Shown here: piece by piece, positions 9,165 to 17,482 of the stretch
How the letters are laid out: each line of letters starts with the position of its first letter
How positions within the stretch are numbered: position 1 is the first letter of the stretch
Source of the DNA: an uncultured Bacteroidota bacterium
GTDB taxonomy: Bacteria; Bacteroidota; Bacteroidia; Chitinophagales; Chitinophagaceae
NCBI GenBank assembly: GCA_903871575.1
Contig: CAIQHJ010000065.1
Coordinates: 1-38,516, forward strand
DNA length: 38,516 nucleotides
Direction of reading: 5' to 3'
Notes under the pieces: generated by a model
Database searches by the model: none
Told to the model about the DNA's origin: nothing
Seen by the model: only the letters and a program-made list of their open reading frames with translations
Program-made: the position numbers and the translations under genes

Positions 9165-10127
9165 ATGTCATCAAGCAAATTAAATATTATAGTAACAGGA
9201 GGTGCGGGGTTTATAGGGAGTCATTTTGTAGAAAAATTACTTGACAACAACTATGCGGTAACGGTAGTTGACAATTTTGATGCATTTTATGCAAAGGAAG
9301 TGAAGCAACAAAACATGGCTTCGTTTCTACAACATCCGGATGTTACATTTTTGGAATTGGACATTTGTGATGAAGCCAATTTGCACGAACATTTACAGGG
9401 AACATATGAAGCCATCGTGCATCTTGCGGCTAAGGCGGGTGTACGACCATCTATAGAAAATCCAATTGCCTATCAGCAAGTAAACGTTGCTGGCACACAA
9501 AATTTATTAGAGTTTGCTAAGAAGAAAGGCATCAAACAATTTGTATTTGCTTCATCGAGCAGTGTGTATGGTATTAACAAAAATGTGCCATGGAAAGAAT
9601 CAGACGGGCAGTTGTATCCAATTAGTCCTTATGCCAGTACCAAAATTTCGGGAGAATTGATGGGACATGTGTACAGTCATTTGTATGGCATTCGATTTTT
9701 GGCTTTGCGGTTTTTTACCGTTTTTGGACCCAGGCAACGACCCGATTTGGCGATACATTTGTTTAGCAAGAAGGTGCTCAAAGCAGAACCAATTCGAATC
9801 TTTGGAGATGGAAGTACCAAAAGAGATTATACTTATGTGGGAGATATTGTGGAGGGGATTTACAACGCGTTGCATTATTCAGCAACAGGATTTGAAATAT
9901 TTAATCTTGGCAATCGGCATACCGTTTCGCTTTCAGAAATGGTTAAAACCATTGAAACCGTATTCGACAAATCAGCCATTATTGAGTCGTTTCCCGAACA
10001 GCCTGGCGATGTTTCCATCACATATGCAGACATCAACAAGGCGCAGCAATTGTTAAACTATTCTCCTAAAACAGATTTTAAAACCGGCGTAGAAAAATTT
10101 AGAGACTGGTTGTTGTTGAATCAATAA
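9165..10127 (+). CDS. NAD-dependent nucleotide-sugar epimerase, UDP-glucuronate 4-epimerase-like
   Basis: Extended short-chain dehydrogenase/reductase. The NAD-binding loop GGAGFIGSH is at residues 12-20, the active-site serine region SSSSVYG at 130-136, and the YxxxK pair in YASTK is Tyr156/Lys160. The segment FDAFYAKEVKQQN and the block SVYGINKNVPWKESD are typical of the UDP-glucuronate 4-epimerase (GalA-forming) subfamily rather than GalE, so interconversion of UDP-GlcA and UDP-GalA is the likely reaction; UDP-glucose 4-epimerase is the main alternative. Length (320 aa) is normal. No UDP-glucose 6-dehydrogenase to make UDP-GlcA is encoded in the window, so that would have to come from elsewhere in the genome. 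Confidence 0.85.
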   Translation: MSSSKLNIIVTGGAGFIGSHFVEKLLDNNYAVTVVDNFDAFYAKEVKQQNMASFLQHPDVTFLELDICDEANLHEHLQGTYEAIVHLAAKAGVRPSIENPIAYQQVNVAGTQNLLEFAKKKGIKQFVFASSSSVYGINKNVPWKESDGQLYPISPYASTKISGELMGHVYSHLYGIRFLALRFFTVFGPRQRPDLAIHLFSKKVLKAEPIRIFGDGSTKRDYTYVGDIVEGIYNALHYSATGFEIFNLGNRHTVSLSEMVKTIETVFDKSAIIESFPEQPGDVSITYADINKAQQLLNYSPKTDFKTGVEKFRDWLLLNQ

Positions 10128-10163
10128 TTGAGTCACAACCGCATCAGCACAAACAACATCAGC

Positions 10164-11264
10164 ATGAGAATTTTACAATTGATACAAAAACAGCAGCTTC
10201 GAGGAGCAGAAATGTTTGCCGCTCAATTGTCGACTCACTTACAAAACCAAGGTCATGAAGTTTTGATGGTTTCCTTACAAGGTGGAAATGCAGATCTTCC
10301 TTTTTCGGGAGACATTATTTCGCTAGATGCCAATTTAAACAATCGTTTTTTTGATTTTCGTGGTTGGAAAAAACTGGCCAAAATCATTCAGGAATTTGAA
10401 CCCGATATTGTGCAAGCCAATGCAGGCGATACTTTAAAATATGCCATCTTTTCAAAAAAGCTTTTTCGATGGAATTTACCCGTTGTTTTTAGAAATGCGA
10501 GTATGGTTAGCAGTTATATTCGCAACCCTATTTCGAAAGCACTGATACGTTATTTATTTAGTCAAACACAACGATTCATTTCGGTAAGTGAGTTTACCCA
10601 AAAAGATTTAATAGAAAAACTTGCTATACTAACTGCACAAACAACCGTCATTCCCATTGGCATTGAATTGAAGCCGATTCAAAAACTTGATGCGTTCAAC
10701 AATGGAAAAATAAATCTGGTGCATGTGGGCGGATTTAGTTTTGAAAAAAACCACATGGGCTTGTTATCTATTTTTAAGGAAGCGTTGATGCAGGAAGCGC
10801 AGCTATTTCTTTGGTTAATTGGTGATGGGCCGCTCAAAAAAGAAGTGGAAGCCAAAGCAAAGGAAATGGGCATTGAGACGCATATTCGATTTGTTGGTTT
10901 TGTGAGCAATCCATTGGATTATATACATTCAGCAGACATGTTGTTGTTGCCAAGTATTATAGAAGGATTGCCAGGAGTGATTGTAGAAGCTTTTTATTGC
11001 AAAACACCAGTCATTGCGAATAATGTAGGCGGTATTTCAGAATTGATAAACCACAACCATACGGGCTATTTGTTGGAGAAAGGCAATGAAAAGGGATTTG
11101 CAGCACACATCATCAAAATGGTTAACTTGGATGCAAATGAAAAAAATAAGCGCATAGAAAAAGCGTATGCATTGGCGATGGAGAAATATAATAACGAGCA
11201 AATAGCCATTTCATTTGCAACAGAATATCATCATTTGGTAAATGTAGTTAGCAGAAAAAAATAA
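10164..11264 (+). CDS. Glycosyltransferase, GT4 family
   Basis: GT-B fold GT4 enzyme. I place the start at ATG 10164 (MRILQLIQKQQLRGAEMF), since the frame also opens at a TTG (10128) touching the previous stop, but the extra 12 residues are polar and precede the conserved first beta strand. The acceptor-side loop is LRGAEMFAAQL; the donor domain shows HVGGFSFEKNHMGLL and IIEGLPGVIVEAF with Glu267 and Glu275 (EX7E), then the VGGISELI strand common in GT4. It lies 36 bases after the epimerase gene and is probably cotranscribed. The exact linkage made is unknown. Confidence 0.88.
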   Translation: MRILQLIQKQQLRGAEMFAAQLSTHLQNQGHEVLMVSLQGGNADLPFSGDIISLDANLNNRFFDFRGWKKLAKIIQEFEPDIVQANAGDTLKYAIFSKKLFRWNLPVVFRNASMVSSYIRNPISKALIRYLFSQTQRFISVSEFTQKDLIEKLAILTAQTTVIPIGIELKPIQKLDAFNNGKINLVHVGGFSFEKNHMGLLSIFKEALMQEAQLFLWLIGDGPLKKEVEAKAKEMGIETHIRFVGFVSNPLDYIHSADMLLLPSIIEGLPGVIVEAFYCKTPVIANNVGGISELINHNHTGYLLEKGNEKGFAAHIIKMVNLDANEKNKRIEKAYALAMEKYNNEQIAISFATEYHHLVNVVSRKK

Positions 11265-11282
11265 TCGATACAACCATAAAAA

Positions 11283-12410
11283 ATGTCAAAAATAAAAGTA
11301 TTGCATATCATCAAATCACTTGGCAGAGGCGGGGCGGAGATGTTGTTGCAAGAAACCTTGAAGGAACACAATCACCAGCAATTTGAATTTCATTTTATTT
11401 ATTTCCTGCCTTGGAAAAATCAGATGGTAGCGGGCATAGAAGCAGAAAACGGAAAGGTGACTTTGCTTCCAGCGAGCAATAATTTGCTCATCATGATGAA
11501 GGTTCCACAAATCATTCAGTATATCAAACAACACCATATTGATCTCATACATGCGCATTTGCCATGGGCGGGCTTTGCGTCTCGGTTGATTTTCAAGATG
11601 ACGAAAGTGCCGGTTATATATTCCGAACACAACATTCAGGATCGTTATCACATCTTAACCAAAACCATCAATCGATTTACCTTCAATTGGCAAACCAAAG
11701 TAATTGCCGTTTCTAGTGATGTGGCAAAATCTATTGAGCAGCGCATCCATCCATCGGTGCCTGTAGAAGTGATATTAAATGGGGTGAATACCAATCAGTT
11801 TATTAGAAATGAGATCGAGCGAAAAGCGAAAAGAACTGAATTGGGTGTTGGAGATGATGATATATTGATTGGCAATATTGCAGTGTTTAGATTTCAGAAG
11901 CGTTTGAAAGAATGGATTACTACCATTAAAAAAATACAAGCTGTTCATCCCAATGTAAAAGCGGTGTTGATTGGAGATGGGATGTTAAAAGCGGAAATCA
12001 TGCAGCATGCAAAATCGGAGGGTATGGAAAACAACATCATTTTTCCGGGCCTACAAACGGCTATCAAACCTTGGTTGAGTGCAGTAGATATTTTTATGAT
12101 GACATCATCATTTGAGGGATTGCCGATTGCATTGTTGGAAGCGATGAGTATGGAAACGGCGGTAGTTTGTACAGATGCAGGAGGTATCAAAGAAGTAATC
12201 AGAGATAAGGTAGATGGCTTTACGGTTCCGGTTGATGCATGGGATAGCATCATCGAGCCCATTCATCATTTGGTAGAACATCCAAACGAAATCAAAACGT
12301 ATGGACAAAAAGCCAGAGCAAGGGTGGAGGCGTCGTTTAGTATGAAGGCGATGGTGCAACAAATAGAATCCTGCTATTTAACTGTATTGAAAAATTCAAA
12401 ATCAAATTGA
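11283..12410 (+). CDS. Glycosyltransferase, GT4 family
   Basis: Third GT4-type enzyme of the locus, 375 aa. The N-terminus MSKIKVLHIIKSLGRGGAEML carries the typical GRGGAE loop, and the donor domain has NIAVFRFQKRLKEWI and SFEGLPIALLEAM with Glu278 and Glu286 (EX7E), followed by CTDAGGIKEVI. Pattern and length fit enzymes that transfer hexose or N-acetylhexosamine to lipid-linked intermediates; specificity is not readable. Its TGA stop overlaps the ATG of the following GNAT gene (TGATG), suggesting translational coupling of the two. Confidence 0.9.
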   Translation: MSKIKVLHIIKSLGRGGAEMLLQETLKEHNHQQFEFHFIYFLPWKNQMVAGIEAENGKVTLLPASNNLLIMMKVPQIIQYIKQHHIDLIHAHLPWAGFASRLIFKMTKVPVIYSEHNIQDRYHILTKTINRFTFNWQTKVIAVSSDVAKSIEQRIHPSVPVEVILNGVNTNQFIRNEIERKAKRTELGVGDDDILIGNIAVFRFQKRLKEWITTIKKIQAVHPNVKAVLIGDGMLKAEIMQHAKSEGMENNIIFPGLQTAIKPWLSAVDIFMMTSSFEGLPIALLEAMSMETAVVCTDAGGIKEVIRDKVDGFTVPVDAWDSIIEPIHHLVEHPNEIKTYGQKARARVEASFSMKAMVQQIESCYLTVLKNSKSN

Positions 12411-13369
12411 TGGAAACCACTACTGCATTGCGGTCCGACTTACCCGAGATGATAGCGCTGTTGAAGCAGAGCTTGGGAGAAGGGTTGATACCCAAATCGG
12501 AGGCGTATTTTATTTGGAAACATCATGACAATCCATTTGGCGCATCTAAAATTTTGTTGGCAAAAGAAGATGGAAAGATTGTAGGATTAAGAGCGTTTAT
12601 GCGTTGGAGTTGGGTGAGTGGTTTGGAAAGGGTTGAGGCGGTGAGGGCGGTAGATACGGCAACGGATCCGGCTTATCAAGGTAAAGGTATCTTCAAAAAA
12701 TTAACCTTGCAAGCGGTAGAAGAATGTACAGCAGAAGGCACATCAATGGTTTTCAATTCTCCCAATCCCATCAGCTTACAAGGCTATTTAAAAATGGGAT
12801 GGTACATTACCGGAAGAATGCCCTTGTATATTGGACCGGGAAGTATTACACCTAGATTGTTTTCGGAAGGAAAATTGAACAAAGCCTATGAGATATATGA
12901 TGTTCAAACAGCGTTGAATCAATTGCATTCGGATTGGAAAGCGGCAGGTACAACCACTGATTACCACACGCCATTAACTTTGTCGTATATAAAATGGAGG
13001 TATCAAGATTGTCCCATTTTAAAATATGGCGCCATCATAGAGCCGGGTGCATTTGGGTTGATTTTTAGATTGAAGAAAGTAAATAAATTCATGGAGTTGA
13101 GAATTTGTGAAGCATGGACAGAAAAAAAGGGAGCAGACAAAGCGGCGAGAAAAGCTTTGAGGAAATTGGTTCGTTCATTAAAACCAGTATTGATTACCTG
13201 CGGACCTGCGCCTTTATTTGAAACGGATAAAAAAAGACCATTGGGATTGTTTGGTCCATATAAAAAAGGTCCAATAACGACATTAAGGCCACTTGCCAAT
13301 CATAAACTTAATAACTTTGACAACTTCTCTCGATGGAGCCCATCAATTGGATCCATGGAGCTGTTTTAA
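12410..13369 (+). CDS. GNAT-family N-acyltransferase of the glycan locus
   Basis: The start is ATG 12410, overlapping the previous TGA by one base; a TTG at 12407 would add one residue. The N-terminal half reads as a GNAT domain: EDGKIVGLRAF (beta strands), RAVDTATDPAYQGKGIFKKL with the acetyl-CoA pyrophosphate loop QGKGIF (Gln90-Gly93), and SPNPISLQGYLKMGW. The C-terminal ~150 residues do not match a motif I recognise. At 319 aa it is about twice a minimal GNAT. In this setting it probably acetylates an amino sugar or adds another acyl group; by analogy with PseH, also a GNAT enzyme, it could supply the N-acetyl step on the 4-amino sugar made by the PglE/PglF-like pair. That role is inference only. 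Confidence 0.75.
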   Translation: METTTALRSDLPEMIALLKQSLGEGLIPKSEAYFIWKHHDNPFGASKILLAKEDGKIVGLRAFMRWSWVSGLERVEAVRAVDTATDPAYQGKGIFKKLTLQAVEECTAEGTSMVFNSPNPISLQGYLKMGWYITGRMPLYIGPGSITPRLFSEGKLNKAYEIYDVQTALNQLHSDWKAAGTTTDYHTPLTLSYIKWRYQDCPILKYGAIIEPGAFGLIFRLKKVNKFMELRICEAWTEKKGADKAARKALRKLVRSLKPVLITCGPAPLFETDKKRPLGLFGPYKKGPITTLRPLANHKLNNFDNFSRWSPSIGSMELF

Positions 13370-13372
13370 AAT

Positions 13373-14515
13373 ATGGATATAGTCATCATCATATTGCTCA
13401 TTTTGCTTGTGAATACGTATATCGTAAAAGCATTGATGAATAATTTCGACATTCCCTCAGAGCGATACATGTGGATTTTGTTTATGGTTCATTATGCGTT
13501 GTGTACAATTTATATTCTCAACGCCTTTGCCACTCGAAGCGACTCTTTCAGTTATTTTGAGCGATCGTTTCGGGCGGAGAATTGGCTTGATTTGTTTAAA
13601 TATGGAACATCATTTATCGACTTCCTAGCATGGCCATTTATAAAAGTATTCTCATTGTCGTATCTGGCGGTGATGATTTTGTTTTCTTATTTTGGCTACC
13701 TCGCTTGTTTGATTTTTTACATCACCCTCAACGAGAATGTAAAATTGAATCCCATTTGGTATAATTTGAGCATGGTGCAAATCATATTCTTACTGCCCAA
13801 TTTGCATTTCTGGTCTTCCTCATTGGGAAAAGGAAGTGTAATTTTATTTGGGTTGAGTTTATTTACGTTTGGCTTGAGTAGATTCAACAGAAGGTATATC
13901 CCCATCGTAATTGGTAGCATCATTGTTTTCTTTGTTAGACCGCACATCTTCTTTACATTGATTGCGAGTATTTTTGCTGGCGTATTGATTACCACATCAG
14001 GTATCAAATGGTACGTAAAATGGACATTGGTAACGGTTTCGTTGGTGTTGTTTTTGTATTTTTCCAGTACGGTACTCAAGTTCACCAATTCAGAAAGTTT
14101 AGATATCCTCTCTTCTAGCAATATCAGTCATCGCGCTTCTGAGCTGAGTAAAGCATCCAGTGGAATTGATATTCAGAATTATAACTTGTTCATGAAAATG
14201 TTTGCCTTTTGGTTTAGGCCGCTTTTCTTTGACGGACAAGGAGCATTTGGATTGATTGTTTCCTTTGAAAATTTGCTAACTCTTTACTTCTTCTCATTCA
14301 CAGCATTTTATATGTTTAGATATTGGTCCAATTTCAATGGATGGTTTCGGATTAGTATGTTTATATTTTTAACGGGTTCATTTATTTTGGCACAGGTAAC
14401 CGGAAATTTGGGAATTGCATTGCGACAAAAAGCGCAGTTTATGCCGTTCTTGTTTATCATTTATTGTCAAGGATTATCATACAGACAACGAGATAAAAGA
14501 AGATTAATTATTTAA
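13373..14515 (+). CDS. Polytopic membrane protein, probable Wzy/EpsG-like polysaccharide polymerase
   Basis: A 380-aa protein with about ten hydrophobic segments and no signal peptide, starting three bases after the GNAT stop. The profile has clustered helices at the N-terminus, a polar loop around residues 245-275 (SESLDILSSSNISHRASEL...) and then further helices ending in a basic tail. This layout, and its position in a locus with Wza/Wzc-like proteins, fits a Wzy or EpsG-type polymerase joining repeat units on the periplasmic side. There are no catalytic motifs to prove it, as this family is defined by topology and weak similarity. Arginines in periplasmic loops, as used by Wzy, could be present but cannot be assigned by eye. 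A different membrane glycan protein such as an acyltransferase is possible. Confidence 0.65.
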   Translation: MDIVIIILLILLVNTYIVKALMNNFDIPSERYMWILFMVHYALCTIYILNAFATRSDSFSYFERSFRAENWLDLFKYGTSFIDFLAWPFIKVFSLSYLAVMILFSYFGYLACLIFYITLNENVKLNPIWYNLSMVQIIFLLPNLHFWSSSLGKGSVILFGLSLFTFGLSRFNRRYIPIVIGSIIVFFVRPHIFFTLIASIFAGVLITTSGIKWYVKWTLVTVSLVLFLYFSSTVLKFTNSESLDILSSSNISHRASELSKASSGIDIQNYNLFMKMFAFWFRPLFFDGQGAFGLIVSFENLLTLYFFSFTAFYMFRYWSNFNGWFRISMFIFLTGSFILAQVTGNLGIALRQKAQFMPFLFIIYCQGLSYRQRDKRRLII

Positions 14516-14524
14516 AACAGCACA

Positions 14525-15523
14525 ATGAAAAAGCGGGGCGTATTTAATATATCGTTGGATTTTGAATTGCATTGGGGTTGCTTTGATGGCACGCCCGTTT
14601 TGAATGAAGCCGCAAAAAAATATTTCATCAATACCAGAAATGCCATTCCCGAAACACTGTCTATTTTTAAAGAGGGCGGCATACATGTTACCTGGGCAAC
14701 GGTGGGCATGTTGTACAATAAAAACATTGCAGAGTGGGAAGCCAACAAACCTCAAATAATTCCTGAGTTTAACAATCCGAAAGTTTCGGCATATGAATGG
14801 ATTAAGGCGAATGGATTTTTTGACAATGAAGATCCATTTCATTTTGCACCAGCGTATATTGAAATGATTAAAAATACGCCCCATCAAGAAATAGGTACCC
14901 ATACTTATGCGCATTATTTTTGTTTGGAGGAAGGTCAAACCAAGGCTGCATTTGAGGCAGATATTCAAAAAGCTTGTGCATTGGCAAAAGCATCGGGCAT
15001 TACCATCAAATCTTTGGTGTTTCCAAGAAATCAATTTAACCCTACGTATTTGTCGGTGTGCAAAGAAGCCGGTATTACAAGCATTCGATCGAATCCAGAC
15101 ATTTGGTATTGGGCATATTCAAATGAAGCCGGCAGTTTCATGAAGCGATTTTTCAGGGCAGGGGATGCGTATCTAAAATTTCAGCCAATAAAAAAAGTAT
15201 ATCTGTCAGATATCGATGTAACTACATTGCCTATTCAGTTGCCAGCTGCGCGATTGTATCGACCATGGCGACCCAAATATCCAATCGAAAACAAATTGAA
15301 AATGAGAAGGATATTAAATGAGATGACAGCTGCAGCAAAATCTGGAGCGTATTATCACATTTGGTGGCATCCAGAAAATTTTGGGCATTATCCAACAGAA
15401 TGTCTGCAAGAGCTTCGTACCATCGTAAATCATTTCAATGATTTGCATCAAAAATATGGATTTGAAACACTCACCATGGAGGAGACAACCAATAGACTAT
15501 TACAACAAAAAAACCAAGCATAA
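14525..15523 (+). CDS. Polysaccharide deacetylase-like protein (CE4/NodB superfamily)
   Basis: A 332-aa protein without signal peptide, so probably cytosolic and acting on lipid-linked precursors. The first motif is SLDFELHWG (Asp12, Glu14), a D-x-E variant of the usual TFDDG; the metal-binding HxxxH motif is GTHTYAH (His126, His130); FPRNQFNP fits the third motif and YHIWWHPENFG the C-terminal histidine motif. These are enough for a functional metal site. Substrate is probably an N-acetylated sugar or the growing chain, but this is inferred from family and context. It starts nine bases after the Wzy-like gene and ends five bases before the next GT4 gene. Confidence 0.82.
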   Translation: MKKRGVFNISLDFELHWGCFDGTPVLNEAAKKYFINTRNAIPETLSIFKEGGIHVTWATVGMLYNKNIAEWEANKPQIIPEFNNPKVSAYEWIKANGFFDNEDPFHFAPAYIEMIKNTPHQEIGTHTYAHYFCLEEGQTKAAFEADIQKACALAKASGITIKSLVFPRNQFNPTYLSVCKEAGITSIRSNPDIWYWAYSNEAGSFMKRFFRAGDAYLKFQPIKKVYLSDIDVTTLPIQLPAARLYRPWRPKYPIENKLKMRRILNEMTAAAKSGAYYHIWWHPENFGHYPTECLQELRTIVNHFNDLHQKYGFETLTMEETTNRLLQQKNQA

Positions 15524-15528
15524 ATTCA

Positions 15529-16698
15529 ATGCCCAAATTAGTTAGAATCACAACCGTACCGATTTCCTTATTGGTGTTATTGAAAGGTCAGATGCGATTT
15601 ATGCAATCAAAAGGTTTTGATGTAACCATGATCAGCAGTGATGGAGAAGAGGTTGCGCCATTGTTGATACAAGAAGATTGTCCACACATCAGCATCGAAT
15701 TAACAAGAAAAATCACACCCATTAAAGATTTGTTGAGCTTAATTGCATTAACCCGCTTGTTGTTAAAAATAAAGCCAGACATTGTTCATACGCATACACC
15801 CAAAGCAGGTTTGATTGGGATGTGGGCAGCAAAATTTGCAGGTGTGCCTGTTCGTTTGCATACCATCGCAGGTTTGCCATGGGTAGAAACAACAGGCATG
15901 ATGAGGAAGTTGTTGAAAAATGTTGAGAAACTAACGGCTATGGCTGCCTGCCAGATTTTGCCCAATTCATTTGTGCAGAGAGATTTTTTGTACAACGAAA
16001 ATATTGCGAGAGGAAAGATGAAGGTGATTGGTGGTGGATCGAGCAATGGAATTGACAGCGATCATTTTTCATCTAACGAAACAATTGAAGCCAAGGCCAA
16101 AGCATTAACAACAGCAGCGAATCTACATGCGGATGGTTGGATTTGGATATTTGTAGGCAGGATAGTAAAAGACAAAGGCATGGCAGAATTGATGGAATCT
16201 TTCGTGGAAGTGCATGCACAGTTTCCCAAAGATCGACTTTGGTTGGTTGGAGAAGAAGAACCAACACTCGATCCATTGGAAGAAAAGCATCGAACATTGT
16301 TACATGAGCACCCAGCCATCAAATGGTGTGGATATCAAAAAGATATTCGGCCATATTTAGCTGCTGCAAAAGTGTTGGCATTTCCAAGTTATAGAGAAGG
16401 GTTTCCCAATGTGCCATTACAAGCCGGCTCTATGGGATGTATGTTGTTGTTGTCTGATATCAATGGTTGCAATGAAATTGTAAAAAATGGAACAGATGGC
16501 ATGTTGGTGCCGCCAAAAAATACGGCTGCACTTACAACTGCGATGCTCCAAATTCGAAACAACCCTACTCAAAGAGATTTTTTTGCATCAGCTATTCAAC
16601 AAAAAATAAAAGCACAGTACAACCAAAAATTGCTTTGGAATTTATTGTTGGAAGAATATCAACAGCAACTCAACATTCACTCAAAAAAATCATCATAA
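15529..16698 (+). CDS. Glycosyltransferase, GT4 family (PglA/CapM-like)
   Basis: A 389-aa GT4-type enzyme. It opens LVRITTVPISLLVLLKGQ, with DIVHTHTPKAGLIG (about 84-97) in the acceptor domain, as in PglA-type transferases that add the second sugar onto diNAcBac-PP-undecaprenol. The donor domain has FVGRIVKDKGMAELMESF and YREGFPNVPLQAG. Here the second acid of EX7E is glutamine (Glu290, Gln298). The surrounding residues are otherwise well conserved and I believe this EX7Q form occurs in other Bacteroidota homologues, so it is probably active. The adjacent PglC-like gene, four bases downstream, supports action on the first lipid-linked sugar. Confidence 0.86.
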   Translation: MPKLVRITTVPISLLVLLKGQMRFMQSKGFDVTMISSDGEEVAPLLIQEDCPHISIELTRKITPIKDLLSLIALTRLLLKIKPDIVHTHTPKAGLIGMWAAKFAGVPVRLHTIAGLPWVETTGMMRKLLKNVEKLTAMAACQILPNSFVQRDFLYNENIARGKMKVIGGGSSNGIDSDHFSSNETIEAKAKALTTAANLHADGWIWIFVGRIVKDKGMAELMESFVEVHAQFPKDRLWLVGEEEPTLDPLEEKHRTLLHEHPAIKWCGYQKDIRPYLAAAKVLAFPSYREGFPNVPLQAGSMGCMLLLSDINGCNEIVKNGTDGMLVPPKNTAALTTAMLQIRNNPTQRDFFASAIQQKIKAQYNQKLLWNLLLEEYQQQLNIHSKKSS

Positions 16699-16702
16699 CA
16701 AA

Positions 16703-17311
16703 ATGTACAAACATTTTTTAAAAAGATGCATTGATTTTATGGTTGCACTCACCGCAATCATTGCCTTGATTCCTGTTTTTTTGATTTTGATCATTTTATT
16801 AAAAATCACTGGACACAAAAGGGTATTTTTTTTACAAAAAAGAGTGGGGTTACATGAGCGGGTATTTACATTGTTCAAATTTAGGAGTATGACAGAAACT
16901 ACAGACAAAGCTGGAAATTTATTGCCAGACAGTGAGCGGTTGACATCATTTGGAAAAATGTTGCGAAAAACATCCTTAGACGAATTGCCACAGTTGATCA
17001 ATGTGTTATTGGGTCAAATGAGTTTGATAGGACCAAGGCCTTTGTTGGTGGAATATTTGAAATATTACGATGAAGAACAAAAAAAACGACACCTGGTTAG
17101 ACCGGGGATTACGGGTTGGGCACAAGTAAATGGTAGAAATGCCATCAGCTGGGAAAAAAAATTTGAATTGGATGTTTGGTATGTGCAACAACTTTCTTTT
17201 AGATTAGACCTGTCGATTATATGGAAAACCGTGCAAAAAATAATACAATCAGAAGGGATTAGTCAGGATGGACAAGCTACAATGGAGGCTTTTCGGGGTG
17301 GAAAAAAATAA
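16703..17311 (+). CDS. Initiating monotopic phosphoglycosyltransferase (PglC/WcaJ-type bacterial sugar transferase)
   Basis: This enzyme moves a phospho-sugar from a UDP donor to undecaprenyl phosphate, the first committed membrane step of the glycan. It is a small, 202-aa form with one N-terminal re-entrant hydrophobic helix (MYKHFLKRCIDFMVALTAII...) as in PglC, not the five-helix WcaJ form. Motifs are FTLFKFRSM, the catalytic pair in SLDELPQ (Asp93/Glu94), GQMSLIGPRPLL and RPGITGWAQVNGR. With PglE- and PglF-like genes immediately downstream, the donor is plausibly UDP-diNAcBac or a related 4-amino-4,6-dideoxy sugar. It is the last gene before a 171-base gap. Confidence 0.93.
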   Translation: MYKHFLKRCIDFMVALTAIIALIPVFLILIILLKITGHKRVFFLQKRVGLHERVFTLFKFRSMTETTDKAGNLLPDSERLTSFGKMLRKTSLDELPQLINVLLGQMSLIGPRPLLVEYLKYYDEEQKKRHLVRPGITGWAQVNGRNAISWEKKFELDVWYVQQLSFRLDLSIIWKTVQKIIQSEGISQDGQATMEAFRGGKK

Positions 17312-17482
17312 AAGATTTAATAAATAGCAGATTAATTAAAGTAATTCTAAAAATCTCCGCTTAATAATTTATTAATCCCGCAAAAAGCAATGTTTTCACA
17401 ATAATGCTGTAATTTTAACAACTATTTTGATTTATTGAAATGCCAAGGGTATTTATTACGCATATTATAAAATAATTATTCA

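Noticed and set aside
10128-10163. TTG start for the second GT4 gene, directly after the epimerase stop
   Set aside because: The 12 extra residues are polar and unlike GT4 N-termini; ATG 10164 begins exactly at the first conserved strand.
14504-15034. 176-aa open frame on the minus strand
   Set aside because: It lies fully opposite the deacetylase gene, whose motifs are clear, and its translation shows no domain or signal.
17361-17375. Palindrome TTAATAATTTATTAA as terminator after the PglC-like gene
   Set aside because: It is made only of A and T with a one-base centre and lacks a T run; a chance AT palindrome in an AT-rich gap.
17312-17482. Promoter for the aminotransferase-dehydratase genes
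   Set aside because: TAATTTTA at 17410 is a near match, but no -33 element lies at a proper distance; I cannot support a promoter although the 171-base gap allows one.
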